Below, piece by piece: positions 34,201 to 42,751 of a stretch of 64,000 bases of DNA. Position numbers and translations under genes: made by a program. Source of the DNA: Streptomyces sp. CC0208 (GTDB taxonomy: Bacteria > Actinomycetota > Actinomycetes > Streptomycetales > Streptomycetaceae). The stretch's first letter is position 1. Each line of letters starts with the position of its first letter. A model generated the notes under the pieces. The model was not told where the DNA came from. It saw only the letters and a list, made by a program, of their open reading frames with translations, and did not search any database. The stretch spans positions 5,952,001 through 6,016,000 of the forward strand of contig NZ_CP031969.1 in assembly GCF_003443735.1 (NCBI RefSeq). The letters run 5' to 3'.

Positions 34201-34476
34201 GTCGTCGGCACCCGCACCTGGGGCGGGGTCATCGGGATCGACAGCCGTTACCGGCTGGTCGACGGCACGCTGATCACCCAGCCGAAGTACGCGTTCTGGC
34301 TGGAGGGGTACGAGTGGGGCGTCGAGAACCACGGGGTCGACCCGGACGTGGAGGTCCCGCAGCGGCCGCAGGACTACGCGGCGGGCCGGGACGCCCAGCT
34401 GGACGAGGCGGTGCGGATCGCTCTGGAGGCGCTGGAGGCCACTCCGGCGAAGATTCCGCCGACGCTGCCTCGTTAA
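31276..34476 (+). CDS. Tricorn-type S41 protease
   Basis: A 1066-residue Tricorn homologue that trims peptides released by the proteasome in the cytoplasm. Two beta-propellers (about 20-650) with PD40 repeats (PRISPDGTTVAWTS, LTFSPDSAWLAWS) are followed by a helical C1 domain, a PDZ domain (about 790-850) and the C2 peptidase domain. The catalytic Ser lies in NEFSGSDGDIVNAA and the His in HGELGTSHAYV. No signal peptide. No ribosome site is seen, but TAGGGT lies 6 bases before the GTG, a classic leaderless promoter spacing. Confidence 0.93.
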   Translation: MTQPATSAYLRFPHLRGELVAFTAEDDVWLAPLDGGRAWRVSADNVPVTHPRISPDGTTVAWTSARDGAPEVHIAPVDGGPGRRLTHWGSARTQVRGWTPDGEVLAITTHGQASLRRSWARTVPLDGGPGTTLPYGPVGHVAHGPATVILSAPMGREAAWWKRYRGGTAGKLWIDRDGDGEFVRLHDDLDGNLEYPVWAGDRIAFLSDHEGTGAVYSSLADGSDLRRHTPLDGYYARHAAGDGTRVVYTSAGELWILDDLDGAEPRRLEVRLGGRRADRQPFPVDASRWFGSAAPDHTARGSAVAVRGAVHWVTHRSGPARALADEPGVRARLPRTFRTEGEEWVVWVTDAEGDDALEFAPATGLAPGATPRRLAAGRLGRVLGLAMAPDGSRAAVAAHDGRVLLVERETGEVREVDRSEDGDVRGLTFSPDSAWLAWSHPGPDPLCQLRLANTTDLSVTEATPLRFQDYAPAFTLDGKHLAFLSNRSFDPVYDEHVFDLAFVVGDRPHLITLAATTPSPFGPQRHGRPFEAPDKDETPDSEGTPTTRIDLEGLADRIVPFPVEAGRYSNLRAAKDGVLWLRHPVQGVLGSSRATPDDPDPKTDLQRYDLAQQRLEHLAADADHFAVSGDGKRVLLWTDGRLKVVPSDRRASNDDDSDTNISVDLGRIRQTVDPSAEWRQMYEETGRIMRDHFWRPDMSGVDWTGVLDRYRPVLDRLATHDDLVDLLWEVHGELGTSHAYVTPRGGHGHGPRQGLLGADISRHEDGSWRIDRILPTETSDPAARSPLAAPGVAVRAGDAIVAVGGRPVDPVTGPGPLLVGTAGKPVELTISPSGGGDLRHAVVVPVSDEEPLRYHAWVADRRAYVHEKSGGRLGYLHVPDMQAPGWAQIHRDLRVEVAREGLVVDVRENRGGHTSQLVVEKLARKIVGWALPRGMRASSYPRDAPRGPVVAVANEFSGSDGDIVNAAIKALGIGPVVGTRTWGGVIGIDSRYRLVDGTLITQPKYAFWLEGYEWGVENHGVDPDVEVPQRPQDYAAGRDAQLDEAVRIALEALEATPAKIPPTLPR

Positions 34477-34507
34477 GATGCCTCAGGACCTCTACGGAAG
34501 GAACGAC

Positions 34508-34861
34508 ATGGCAGGGGAACCCCAGGACGACTGCCTGTTCTGCAAGATCGTCGCAGGTCAGATCCCGGCGACCATCGTCCGCGAGACAGACACCACCCTC
34601 GCCTTCCGGGACATCAACCCGCAGGCCCCCACCCATGTTCTGGTGATCCCCAAGGCCCACTACGAGACCGCGGCAGCCCTCGCCGCGGCCGAACCGCAAC
34701 TGGCCGCGGATGTTCTCGGAGCGACCCAGGCCGTCGCGGAGGACGAGAAGCTGGAGAGCTACCGCACCGTCTTCAACACCGGCAGCGGCGCCGGCCAGAC
34801 CGTCTGGCACGCCCACGCCCATGTGATCGGCGGCCGCGGCCTCCACTGGCCCCCCGGATAA
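34508..34861 (+). CDS. HIT family nucleotide-binding protein
   Basis: A 117-residue HINT-type protein (DDCLFCKIVAGQIPATIV), with the triad WHAHAHVIGG at the C-terminus. Such proteins hydrolyse purine nucleoside phosphoramidates. GGAAGGA six bases upstream fixes the ATG at 34508 rather than 34478. It is followed 6 bp later by rnz, so co-transcription is likely. Confidence 0.95.
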   Translation: MAGEPQDDCLFCKIVAGQIPATIVRETDTTLAFRDINPQAPTHVLVIPKAHYETAAALAAAEPQLAADVLGATQAVAEDEKLESYRTVFNTGSGAGQTVWHAHAHVIGGRGLHWPPG

Positions 34862-34867
34862 CCCACC

Positions 34868-35773
34868 GTGTCCGTACGCGAGTTGGTCGTCCTCGGCACA
34901 GCCAGCCAGGTCCCGACCAGGCACCGCAACCACAACGGCTACCTGCTGCGCTGGGACGGCGAGGGCCTCCTGTTCGACCCCGGCGAGGGCACCCAGCGCC
35001 AGATGCTGCGTGCCGGGGTCGCCGCCCACGACCTCAACCGGATCTGTGTCACCCACTTCCACGGCGACCACTCCCTCGGCCTCGCGGGCGTGATCCAGCG
35101 CATCAACCTCGACCGGGTCCCGCACGAGGTCACCGCCCACTACCCGAAGTCGGGGCAGCGCTTCTTCGACCGTCTGCGGTACGCGACGGCGTACCGGGAG
35201 ACGGTCCGGCTCACCGAGGCACCGGTCGCGGCCGACGGGGTGCTCGCGCGGACCGGCGGCTACACGCTGGAAGCCCGCAGGCTCTCCCACCCCGTCGAGT
35301 CCTACGGCTACCGCCTCACCGAACCCGACGGCCGCCGCATGCTCCCCGACCGCCTCGCCGCGCACGGCATCAAGGGGCCCGACGTCGGACGGATCCAGCG
35401 CGAGGGCTCCCTGAACGGCGTCCAGCTCGACGAGGTCAGTGAGGTCCGCCACGGCCAGCGGTTCGCGTTCGTCATGGACACCCGCCTCTGCGACGGCGTC
35501 CACGCCCTCGCGGACGGCTGCGACCTGCTCGTCATCGAGTCGACCTTCCTCGACGAGGACGAGCAACTCGCCGTGGAGCACGGCCATCTGACCGCCGGTC
35601 AGGCCGCGACCGTCGCCCGCGACGCCGGCGTACGGCATCTCGTGCTCACCCACTTCAGCCAGCGCTACTCCGAGCCGGAGGAGTTCGAACGGCAGGCGCG
35701 GGCGGCCGGGTACGAGGGCGAGCTGACCGTGGCCCACGACCTCCTCAGGGTCCCGGTTCCGAAACGGCGGTAA
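34868..35773 (+). CDS. rnz: Ribonuclease Z (tRNA 3' endonuclease)
   Basis: A 301-residue MBL-fold nuclease that matures tRNA 3' ends. Visible features are the N-terminal LVVLGTASQVPTRHRNHNGYLL, the zinc motif THFHGDHSLGL, AHGIKGPDVGRIQREGS (flexible arm and substrate region), FVMDTRLCDG and the late HFSQRYSEPEEF. GTG start, 6 bp after the HIT gene. Confidence 0.96.
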   Translation: MSVRELVVLGTASQVPTRHRNHNGYLLRWDGEGLLFDPGEGTQRQMLRAGVAAHDLNRICVTHFHGDHSLGLAGVIQRINLDRVPHEVTAHYPKSGQRFFDRLRYATAYRETVRLTEAPVAADGVLARTGGYTLEARRLSHPVESYGYRLTEPDGRRMLPDRLAAHGIKGPDVGRIQREGSLNGVQLDEVSEVRHGQRFAFVMDTRLCDGVHALADGCDLLVIESTFLDEDEQLAVEHGHLTAGQAATVARDAGVRHLVLTHFSQRYSEPEEFERQARAAGYEGELTVAHDLLRVPVPKRR

Positions 35774-35793
35774 AGCGGCCGTACGATGCTTTG

Positions 35794-36783
35794 ATGTCCC
35801 TCCCCAAAGCTGAACTGCACCTGCACATCGAAGGCACCCTGGAGCCGGAGCTGGCTTTCGAGCTGGCCGCTCGCAACGGCGTCGAGCTGCCGTACGCCGA
35901 CACGGACTCGCTCCGCACGGCGTACCAGTTCGAGGATCTCCAGTCCTTTCTGAACCTGTATTACGAGCTCATGGCCGTCCTGCGCACCGAGCGCGACTTC
36001 GAGGACCTGGCGAACGCCTATCTCGCCCGGGCCGCCGCGCAGGGGGTGCGGCACGCGGAGATCTTCTTCGACCCGCAGGCACACCTCGCGCGGGGCGTGG
36101 AGATGGGCACGGTGGTGGAGGGGCTGTGGCGGGCGCTGGGCAGCAGCGCGCGCAACCATGGCGTCTCGACGCAGCTGATCATGTGCTTCCTGCGGGACGA
36201 GTCCGCGGAGTCCGCGCTGGAGACCCTCGATGCCGCGAAGCCGTATCTGGACCGGATCGTCGGGGTCGGGCTCGACTCCGCCGAGGTGGGGCACCCGCCG
36301 GTGAAGTTCCGCGAGGTGTACGAGGCCGCCGCGGCGCTCGGGCTGCGGCGGGTGGCGCACGCCGGGGAGGAGGGGCCGCCGGAGTACATCGTCGAGGCGC
36401 TGGACGTGCTCGGGGTGGAGCGGATCGATCACGGGCTGCGGTGCGTGGAGTCGCCGGAGCTGGTCGCGCGGCTGGTGCGGGACCGGGTGCCGCTGACTCT
36501 GTGTCCCTTGTCCAATGTGCGGCTGCGGACGGTTGACGTGCTGGGCGATCATCCGTTGCCCGCGATGTTGGATGCCGGGTTGATGTGCACGGTGAACTCC
36601 GACGATCCGGCTTACTTCGGCGGATACGCGGGGGACAACTTCGAGGCCGTTCAGCAGGCTCTGGGGCTGAGTGAGGAGCGGTTGCGGGAGCTTGCCCGCA
36701 ACTCCTTCCTCGCGTCCTTCTTGGAGCACGACGAGGAGTTGCGGGCTCGGTATCTTGCGGAAGTTGATGCTTACGAGTTCTGA
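35794..36783 (+). CDS. add: Adenosine deaminase
   Basis: A 329-residue zinc-dependent enzyme converting adenosine to inosine. Ligands and catalytic residues are visible as HLHIEG, HAGEEG, RIDHGLR and VNSDDPAYF. The ATG at 35794 gives the standard start MSLPKAELHLHIEG; the adjacent TTG at 35791 is ignored. It ends before a dispersed repeat that separates it from a convergent MFS gene. Some family members act on adenine or on futalosine intermediates, so strict adenosine use is not proven. Confidence 0.93.
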   Translation: MSLPKAELHLHIEGTLEPELAFELAARNGVELPYADTDSLRTAYQFEDLQSFLNLYYELMAVLRTERDFEDLANAYLARAAAQGVRHAEIFFDPQAHLARGVEMGTVVEGLWRALGSSARNHGVSTQLIMCFLRDESAESALETLDAAKPYLDRIVGVGLDSAEVGHPPVKFREVYEAAAALGLRRVAHAGEEGPPEYIVEALDVLGVERIDHGLRCVESPELVARLVRDRVPLTLCPLSNVRLRTVDVLGDHPLPAMLDAGLMCTVNSDDPAYFGGYAGDNFEAVQQALGLSEERLRELARNSFLASFLEHDEELRARYLAEVDAYEF

Positions 36784-36803
36784 GGCGCGTTGTCGGGTGC
36801 GCG

Positions 36804-36839
36804 CCGGTGGGGGCTGGTCGCGCAGTTCCCCGCGCCCCT
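36804..36839. repeat. Dispersed intergenic repeat, copy C
   Basis: Reads ccggtgggggctggtcgcgc then agttccccgcgcccct, between convergent add and MFS genes. One base differs from the reverse complement of the copy at 24348. Confidence 0.85.
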
Positions 36840-36850
36840 GACGGGGCGCT

Positions 36851-38038
36851 TCACGCTGCCGTTGCTTTGTCGTATGCGGGTGCCTCCACCTGGATCTCCA
36901 CCACCGGGAGTTGACGCCTTCCTGTACCCATCGCCACCGCGGTCATCGGCGCCGCGATCACCAGCAGGCCGATCGCCAGGACCGTGCCCATCACGGGGAA
37001 GCCGGCCTCGGATGCGAGCAGGCTTCCCGCCAGGGGACCCGCTGCCGTGCCCAATGACGATGCCGAGCCGACCAGGACCGCCCAGCGGCCGCGGGGGTCC
37101 AGGGAGGCGGCCAGGCCGATGACGTACGACAGGACGATCGGGTAGAGCGTGTTCCAGGCGATCTCGCCGGTCGCGAAGGACGTCAGGTCGGTCGCGGAGG
37201 CGCTGAGGGTGATGCAGGCGGCGATGAGGACCGTGCCGCCGCCGACGGGGAGCGCGCGGCCCAGCCGGGGGCCGAGGGCGCCCGCGCCGACGACGCCCAG
37301 CAGGCCCGCGCCCAGCGCGAGCGCGAAGACCGCGCCGACCGTCGCCTCGGAGAGGTGGGCCTGGGTGAGGCCGATGCGGCCGCTGACGCCCCAGAGGGCG
37401 TTCTGGGCGAGGGACCAGCACAGGAGGGTCGCGGCCAGGAGGAGACCGGCGCGGGGGTGGGGGAGCGGGGTGCGGGTCTCCCGGCTGCGGGCGGGGGCCG
37501 TGCGCAGCGGGAGACGGCTCGTCAGGGGCCAGACCGCCAGCGCGGTGAGGGCGATCGCGGCGAGGGGCTGGCCGTGGCCGGGGCCCAGGTGCGGGACGGT
37601 CAGGTAGACGGCGCCGGCGAGCGCGGAGACGCCGAGCAGGCCGACCGTGGTGGCGCGGTGCGGGTCCGGCTGGGCGGCGATGCCGGTGGCGGCCACCGCC
37701 GTCGACGTACCGGATCCGAAGCCGCCGATCAGGGCCCCCACGACGACCGCGGGGACGGCGTGGGCGAGGGCGGCGCCGCCGTAGCCGAGGACGGCGAGGG
37801 TGAGGCCGACGCGGGCGAGGGTGCGGGGGCCGACGCGGTCGACGTGGGAGGCGAGCAGGAAGCCTGCCGCCGCCGAACTCAGCAGCAGCGCGCTGCCGAC
37901 GGCACCCGCCTCGGTGGCGGTGAGGGCAAGCCCGGAGTCGAGTCTGCCGACGGTGGTCGGCAGCAGGTAGGGGGCGAGGTACCCGGCCGTGAAGAGGGCA
38001 ATGAGGGGCCAGGGCAGGGTGGAGCGACGGGCGAACAC
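36851..38038 (-). CDS. MFS transporter
   Basis: A protein of about 395 residues with 12 predicted membrane helices, beginning in STLPWPLIALFTAGYLAPYLLPTTVGRLD. The cytoplasmic loop motif is LASHVDRVGPRTLARVG. The start is uncertain: GTG at 38038 puts the first helix at the N-terminus as usual; a GTG at 38134 would add 32 residues. Substrate unknown. Lying 199 bp downstream of the IclR gene on the same strand, it might serve the sugar-acid pathway, but nothing in the sequence shows that. Confidence 0.82.
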   Translation of the reverse strand: MFARRSTLPWPLIALFTAGYLAPYLLPTTVGRLDSGLALTATEAGAVGSALLLSSAAAGFLLASHVDRVGPRTLARVGLTLAVLGYGGAALAHAVPAVVVGALIGGFGSGTSTAVAATGIAAQPDPHRATTVGLLGVSALAGAVYLTVPHLGPGHGQPLAAIALTALAVWPLTSRLPLRTAPARSRETRTPLPHPRAGLLLAATLLCWSLAQNALWGVSGRIGLTQAHLSEATVGAVFALALGAGLLGVVGAGALGPRLGRALPVGGGTVLIAACITLSASATDLTSFATGEIAWNTLYPIVLSYVIGLAASLDPRGRWAVLVGSASSLGTAAGPLAGSLLASEAGFPVMGTVLAIGLLVIAAPMTAVAMGTGRRQLPVVEIQVEAPAYDKATAA

Positions 38039-38237
38039 GGGCGTTCCCAGGGCATGCGAAAGAAGCGGCTCGAAAAGGGGGTTGGGCGCAGGCCGTCGAC
38101 GGACAGGAACGCGCGAAGAATTTGTATCAAGCACGCGGTTGCGGAAACAGCCCGGGTGGTGTGATCTGAGCCACGTTCCGTTTGGGGTGCGGGCTGTCGG
38201 GTAGACGAGGCCCTTTTTCGGCGCCTTTTCGGTGCCC

Positions 38238-39020
38238 CTAGCGCCAGCTGGGAGCGCCCCCCGCACCCGGTGCCGTCGCCTCGATCTTGCCCCTGATCTC
38301 GCGCATGACCGTGACGATCTGCTGTTCGTGGTCCGGTGTCAGACGGGCGACCGGGACCGAGCAGCTGATGGCGTCCTGGGCGGGGGAGTCGTAGCGCAGG
38401 GCGAAGCCGAAGCCGACGATGCCGAGGACGCCCTCCTCCCGGTCGATCGAGTAGCCACGGGCGCGGACCTCGGCGAGGTCGGTCAGCAAGGAGTCGCGGG
38501 TGGTGTGGGAGTTCGGGGTGAGTGCCTCGTACGGCCCCTCGGGGAGCCGTTCGTCGGGCCATTCGGCCAGCAGTGCCTTGCCCAGCGCGCCGACGTGCGC
38601 GGGCAGCCGGCGGCCGACCCTGCTGATGGTCCGCAGGTACTCGTGCGACTCGCGGGTCGCCAGATAGGCCACGTCCCGGCCGTCGAGCCGGCCCAGGTGG
38701 ATCGTCTCGCCCAGCGCCTGGGACGCCTCGTCGAGATACGGCCGTGCGACCCGGACGCGCGGGTCGGAGTCCAGGTAGCTGGTGCCGGTGAGCAGGGCGT
38801 GGATGCCGATGCCGTAGAGCGAGCCGGTGACGTCGGTGCGGACCCAGCCGCGCGAGATCAGGGTCTGGAGCAGCGCGTACATCGAACTGCGCGGCACGCC
38901 CAGCTCGTCCGCGAGCTCCTGGAGCCGGGCCGGGCGGTCGCCGCGCGCGGCCAGCAGTTCGAGGAGTTCGACGGTGCGGGCCGCCGACTTCACCTCGCGG
39001 ACACCACCGGTCTCTGACAT
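38238..39020 (-). CDS. IclR family transcriptional regulator
   Basis: A 260-residue regulator with an N-terminal winged helix-turn-helix (SAARTVELLELLAARGDRPARLQELADELGVPRSSMYALL) and a C-terminal effector domain (GLDGRDVAYLATRES-like region, RVGRRLPAHVGALGKALLAE, CSVPVARL). ATG 39020 is chosen as the conserved start; no ribosome site precedes it. It is divergent from the glucarate pair, so it probably controls those genes in response to a sugar acid or pathway intermediate. Confidence 0.92.
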   Translation of the reverse strand: MSETGGVREVKSAARTVELLELLAARGDRPARLQELADELGVPRSSMYALLQTLISRGWVRTDVTGSLYGIGIHALLTGTSYLDSDPRVRVARPYLDEASQALGETIHLGRLDGRDVAYLATRESHEYLRTISRVGRRLPAHVGALGKALLAEWPDERLPEGPYEALTPNSHTTRDSLLTDLAEVRARGYSIDREEGVLGIVGFGFALRYDSPAQDAISCSVPVARLTPDHEQQIVTVMREIRGKIEATAPGAGGAPSWR

Positions 39021-39102
39021 GCGCTGATGGTAATCGGCCCGCCAAACCTCGCGGCGACCCATTGACGGACAGGGTTCGCCTATCTAATCTCCATCTTCAT
39101 AC

Positions 39103-39117
39103 GTAGATTACGTCTAC
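39103..39117 (+). promoter_or_regulatory. IclR operator candidate
   Basis: Inverted repeat GTAGA (39103-39107), 5-nt gap, TCTAC (39113-39117), in an AT-rich patch of the divergent IclR/glucarate intergenic region. The spacing suits IclR-type sites. It sits 19 bases before the + strand start codon, so binding would block initiation there. Confidence 0.55.
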
Positions 39118-39135
39118 ATGGGGAGATGAGCGAGG

Positions 39136-40074
39136 GTGACCCTCGACCCGGACACGGCCCGACGACTGCGGGACGGCATGGCACACGGCGTGCTGTCGTT
39201 CCCGCTCACGAGCTTCCATGACGACGGCACCCTCGACCCCGACGGCTTCCGCGCCCACGTCGCCGCCCAGATCGCCACCGGCCCCGGCGCGGTCTTCCCG
39301 GCCTGCGGCACCGGCGAGTTCTTCTCGCTGGACGAGGACGAGTACCGGCAGGTCGTCACCATCGCCGTCGAGGAGGCAGGCGGGCGCGTGCCCGTCGTCG
39401 CCGGGATCGGCTACGGCTGGGCGCAGGCCGTCCGCTTCGCCCGGATTGCCGAGGAGGCGGGAGCGGACGCGCTGCTGGTCCTCCCGCACTACCTGGTCGC
39501 CGCCCCGCAGGACGGCCTGGTCGCACAGCTGGAGCAGATCGCGGCGCGGACACGGCTGCCGCTCATCGCCTACCAGCGCGGTCAGGTCGCCTTCGGCGTG
39601 GACGCGTTCAGGCGGGTCGCCGCGATCGACGGGGTCATCGGACTCAAGGACGGGCACAGCGACCTCGACCGGCTCCAGCGCCTCACCCTCGCCGCCCCCG
39701 AGGACTTCCTGTTCTTCAACGGCGCCTCCACCGCCGAGATCCAGGCCCGCGCCTACGCCACCGTCGGCGTCCCCGCCTACTCCTCCGCCGTCCACGCCTT
39801 CGCCCCCGAGATCGCGAACGCCTTCTTCACCGCCCTGCGCGACGGCGACGACGGGACCCTGGAGAAGCTGCTGCGCGACTTCTACGTCCCGCTCGTCGAG
39901 CTCCGCGACCGGGTGCCCGGGTACGCGGTGTCGCTGGTGAAGGCGGCGGCACGGTTGCGGGGGCGGCCGGTGGGGCCGGTGCGCGCACCGCTCACCGACC
40001 CGTCGGACGCCGATCTGGCGGACCTGCGCGTGTTGTTGACCACCGGTCTCGACCTCGTAGGCGCCGCGCTGTGA
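39136..40074 (+). CDS. kdgD: 5-dehydro-4-deoxyglucarate dehydratase
   Basis: A 312-residue enzyme of the dihydrodipicolinate synthase family that converts 5-dehydro-4-deoxy-D-glucarate to 2,5-dioxopentanoate with loss of CO2 and water. Visible features are FPACGTGEFFSL (family GTGE variant), the Tyr in LIAYQRG and the Schiff-base Lys in VIGLKDGHSD. Overlap of 4 bp (GTGA) with the following glucarate dehydratase gene supports the pathway assignment over a lysine-biosynthesis role. Confidence 0.92.
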   Translation: MTLDPDTARRLRDGMAHGVLSFPLTSFHDDGTLDPDGFRAHVAAQIATGPGAVFPACGTGEFFSLDEDEYRQVVTIAVEEAGGRVPVVAGIGYGWAQAVRFARIAEEAGADALLVLPHYLVAAPQDGLVAQLEQIAARTRLPLIAYQRGQVAFGVDAFRRVAAIDGVIGLKDGHSDLDRLQRLTLAAPEDFLFFNGASTAEIQARAYATVGVPAYSSAVHAFAPEIANAFFTALRDGDDGTLEKLLRDFYVPLVELRDRVPGYAVSLVKAAARLRGRPVGPVRAPLTDPSDADLADLRVLLTTGLDLVGAAL

Positions 40075-41360
40075 ACCTCACGATCACCGATGTCCGCCTG
40101 ACGCCGATCCTCGTCGCCGATCCGCCGCTGTTGAACACGCAGGGCGTGCACCAGCCGTACACGCCCCGGCTGATCGTCGAGGTGGAGACCGGGGACGGGG
40201 TCGTGGGGGTCGGGGAGACGTACGGCGACACCAAGTACCTGGAGCTGGCCCGGCCCTTCGCGGCGAAGCTGATCGGACGTCAGGTCGCGGATCTGAACGG
40301 GCTGTTCGCGGTCGCGGACCAGGTGGCGGTCGACTCCTCCCGGGTCTTCGGACAGGTCGACGTCGGTGGACTGCGGGGCGTGCAGACCGCCGACAAGCTG
40401 CGGCTGTCCGTCGTCTCCGGGTTCGAGGTGGCCTGCCTCGACGCGCTGGGCAAGGCGCTCGGTCTGCCGGTGCACGCGCTGCTCGGGGGCAAGGTCCGGG
40501 ACGCGGTCGAGTACAGCGCGTACCTGTTCTACAAGTGGGCCGCTCATCCGGAGGGCGTCGCCTGCGAGAAGGACGACTGGGGTGCGGCCGTCGATCCCGC
40601 GGGGGTGGTGGAGCAGGCCCGGCTGTTCACGCAGCGGTACGGCTTCACGTCCTTCAAGCTCAAGGGCGGGGTCTTTCCGCCGGACGAGGAGATCGCGGCG
40701 GTCAGGGCTCTTGCCGAGGCTTTCCCCGGCCATCCCCTGCGGCTCGACCCCAACGGGGCCTGGAGCGTGGCGACTTCGCTGAGGGTCGCCGAGGAGCTGG
40801 GGGACGTCCTGGAGTATCTGGAGGATCCCGCGCTGGGGACCGCGGCCATGGCCGAGGTGTCCGCCGGGACCGACGTCCCGCTGGCCACCAACATGTGCGT
40901 GACGACCTTCGCCGAGATCAAGGAGGCGTTCGTCCGGGATGCCGTGCAGGTGGTGCTCTCCGATCACCACTACTGGGGCGGGCTGCGGAACACCCAGCAA
41001 CTCGCGGCGATCTGCCGGACGTTCGGGGTGGGGGTGTCCATGCACTCCAACACGCATCTGGGGATCTCGCTGGCCGCGATGACGCATGTGGCGTCCACCG
41101 TGCCGAATCTCCACCACGCCTGCGACTCGCACTATCCGTGGCAGTCGGAGGACGTGCTGACCGAGCGGCTGGTCTTCGAGGGCGGGGCCGTGCGGGTCTC
41201 CGACGCGCCCGGGCTCGGTGTCGAACTCGACCGGCGGAAAGTGGAGTTCCTGCATCGGCGGTGGCTGGATGACGACGGTTCGCTGCGGGAGCGGGACGAC
41301 GCCGCGGCCATGCGGGTGGCCGAGCCGGGGTGGGTCACGCCGGGCGTGCCTCGCTGGTAG
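40071..41360 (+). CDS. gudD: Glucarate dehydratase (enolase superfamily)
   Basis: A 429-residue mandelate-racemase-group enzyme that dehydrates D-glucarate to 5-dehydro-4-deoxyglucarate. The KxK base pair (SFKLKGG), metal ligands (RLDPNGAW, YLEDPALG) and the His of SDHHYWGGLR followed by MHSNTHLGIS are visible. It starts GTG overlapping the previous gene. With kdgD it covers two steps from glucarate; the final 2,5-dioxopentanoate dehydrogenase is not in the window. Confidence 0.94.
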   Translation: MNLTITDVRLTPILVADPPLLNTQGVHQPYTPRLIVEVETGDGVVGVGETYGDTKYLELARPFAAKLIGRQVADLNGLFAVADQVAVDSSRVFGQVDVGGLRGVQTADKLRLSVVSGFEVACLDALGKALGLPVHALLGGKVRDAVEYSAYLFYKWAAHPEGVACEKDDWGAAVDPAGVVEQARLFTQRYGFTSFKLKGGVFPPDEEIAAVRALAEAFPGHPLRLDPNGAWSVATSLRVAEELGDVLEYLEDPALGTAAMAEVSAGTDVPLATNMCVTTFAEIKEAFVRDAVQVVLSDHHYWGGLRNTQQLAAICRTFGVGVSMHSNTHLGISLAAMTHVASTVPNLHHACDSHYPWQSEDVLTERLVFEGGAVRVSDAPGLGVELDRRKVEFLHRRWLDDDGSLRERDDAAAMRVAEPGWVTPGVPRW

Positions 41361-41366
41361 GGGTCT

Positions 41367-41414
41367 GGGGTCTGAGGGCTGCGACCACAGACCCCGCTTC
41401 GGCCCTGAAGGGCC
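41367..41414 (+). terminator. Double hairpin after gudD, with a common streptomycete intergenic motif
   Basis: GGGGTCTG (41367-41374) pairs with CAGACCCC (41388-41395). A second hairpin GGCCC-TGAA-GGGCC follows at 41401-41414. The bases after it (cctcgtcctcgaacgccgga, 41413-41432) match a motif I recall as very common between Streptomyces genes. Confidence 0.65.
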
Positions 41415-41541
41415 TCGTCCTCGAACGCCGGACGGGCCGGAACGCCTGGACCGGCGCTTGCGAGCCTGACGCGGGTTCCGGCCCGTTGTCGGTGGTGTGG
41501 TGCAGACTGGCCTGATCGGCACCACGCGCAGGGAGCTCACC

Positions 41542-42690
41542 GTGATCGCGTCCAACGGGAAGGGACCGTCGCACTTCGGAGGGAACGGGCAGGGCCAGGC
41601 CCGGGTCGACCCTCTCGCAGCTCTGCGCACACCCGAGGATCCACCCTGGGACGTCTACCTCACCGGCACCGTCTTCCTCGACATCGTCTTCACCGGGCTC
41701 GGCACCGCCCCGGTGCGCGGCACCGAGTCCTGGGCCCGCGGCATGGGGTCGAGCCCCGGCGGAGTGGCGAACATGGCGACGGCCCTGGCCCGGCTCGGGC
41801 TGCGCACCTCGCTGGCCGCGGCCTTCGGCGACGACCACTACGGCGAGTACTGCTGGGACGCCCTGGAGCAGGGCGAGGGCATCGACCTCTCCCCGTCGCG
41901 CAGGGTTCCGGGCTGGCACTCCCCGGTCACTGTGTCGATGGCGTACGAGGGCGAGCGCACCATGGTCTCCCACGGCCACGAGCCGCCCCCCGAGGCCGTG
42001 CTCGTCCAGGAGGGCGCGCCGGACTGCCCCCCACGCGCGCGTGCGGCCGTGGCCTCGCTGGAGCCGGGGAAGCGCGCCCCCTGGATCGCCCAGGCAGCGG
42101 GCAAGGGCACCTGCATCTTCGCCGACGTCGGCTGGGACGAGACCGGCGCCTGGGACCTGGCCGGCCTCCCCGACCTCGCCCACTGCGAGGCCTTCCTGCC
42201 GAACGCGGAGGAGGCCATGCGCTACACCGGCGCCTCCTGCCCCCGCGAGGCCGCCCACGCGCTCACCGAGCACGTGCCGCTCGCCGTGGTCACGCTCGGA
42301 GCCGAGGGCGCGTACGCGGTGGACCGGCGTACCGGGGAGGCCGCCGAGGTCCCGGCGATCGAGGTCGAGGCGCTCGACCCCACCGGCGCCGGGGACGTCT
42401 TCGTGGCCGGCTTCGTCACCGGCACCCTCGCGGGCTGGCCGCTGGCGGACCGGCTGGCCTTCGCCGGCCTGACCGCCGCGCTCTCCGTCCAGGAGTTCGG
42501 CGGCTCCCTGTCCGCGCCGGGCTGGTCCGAGATCGGCGCCTGGTGGCGCAGGGTCCAGTCCGTCGCCTCCCAGGACCCGGCCGCGCTGCGCCGGTACGCC
42601 TTCCTGGCGGACCTGATCCCCAAGGAGTCCGCCCCGGGCTGGCCCCTGCGACGGGCGGTACCGACGATCGGCTTCGGCAGGTCGGCCTGA
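41542..42690 (+). CDS. PfkB family carbohydrate kinase
   Basis: A 382-residue ribokinase-fold kinase. Visible features are the N-terminal VYLTGTVFLDIVFTGL, the substrate-side GSSPGGVANMATALARLG, the ATP-binding FLPNAEEA and LGAEGAYAV, and the catalytic motif DPTGAGDVFVAGFV. GTG 41542 has GGGAG at 41531-41535; an upstream GTG at 41497 is less likely. The sugar or nucleoside substrate is not readable. It may relate to the sugar-acid genes but is separated from them by a terminator. Confidence 0.9.
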   Translation: MIASNGKGPSHFGGNGQGQARVDPLAALRTPEDPPWDVYLTGTVFLDIVFTGLGTAPVRGTESWARGMGSSPGGVANMATALARLGLRTSLAAAFGDDHYGEYCWDALEQGEGIDLSPSRRVPGWHSPVTVSMAYEGERTMVSHGHEPPPEAVLVQEGAPDCPPRARAAVASLEPGKRAPWIAQAAGKGTCIFADVGWDETGAWDLAGLPDLAHCEAFLPNAEEAMRYTGASCPREAAHALTEHVPLAVVTLGAEGAYAVDRRTGEAAEVPAIEVEALDPTGAGDVFVAGFVTGTLAGWPLADRLAFAGLTAALSVQEFGGSLSAPGWSEIGAWWRRVQSVASQDPAALRRYAFLADLIPKESAPGWPLRRAVPTIGFGRSA

Positions 42691-42700
42691 GACCCACGGA

Positions 42701-42738
42701 GGCCGCGTCCGCGCCGAGTGCCGGGTGGTACCGCGGCC
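42701..42738. terminator. Inverted repeat between convergent PfkB and FAD-protein genes
   Basis: GGCCGCG (42701-42707) pairs with CGCGGCC (42732-42738) in the 61-bp gap. It could terminate both genes; the loop is long (24 nt). Confidence 0.4.
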
Positions 42739-42751
42739 AGGACCGGAACAG

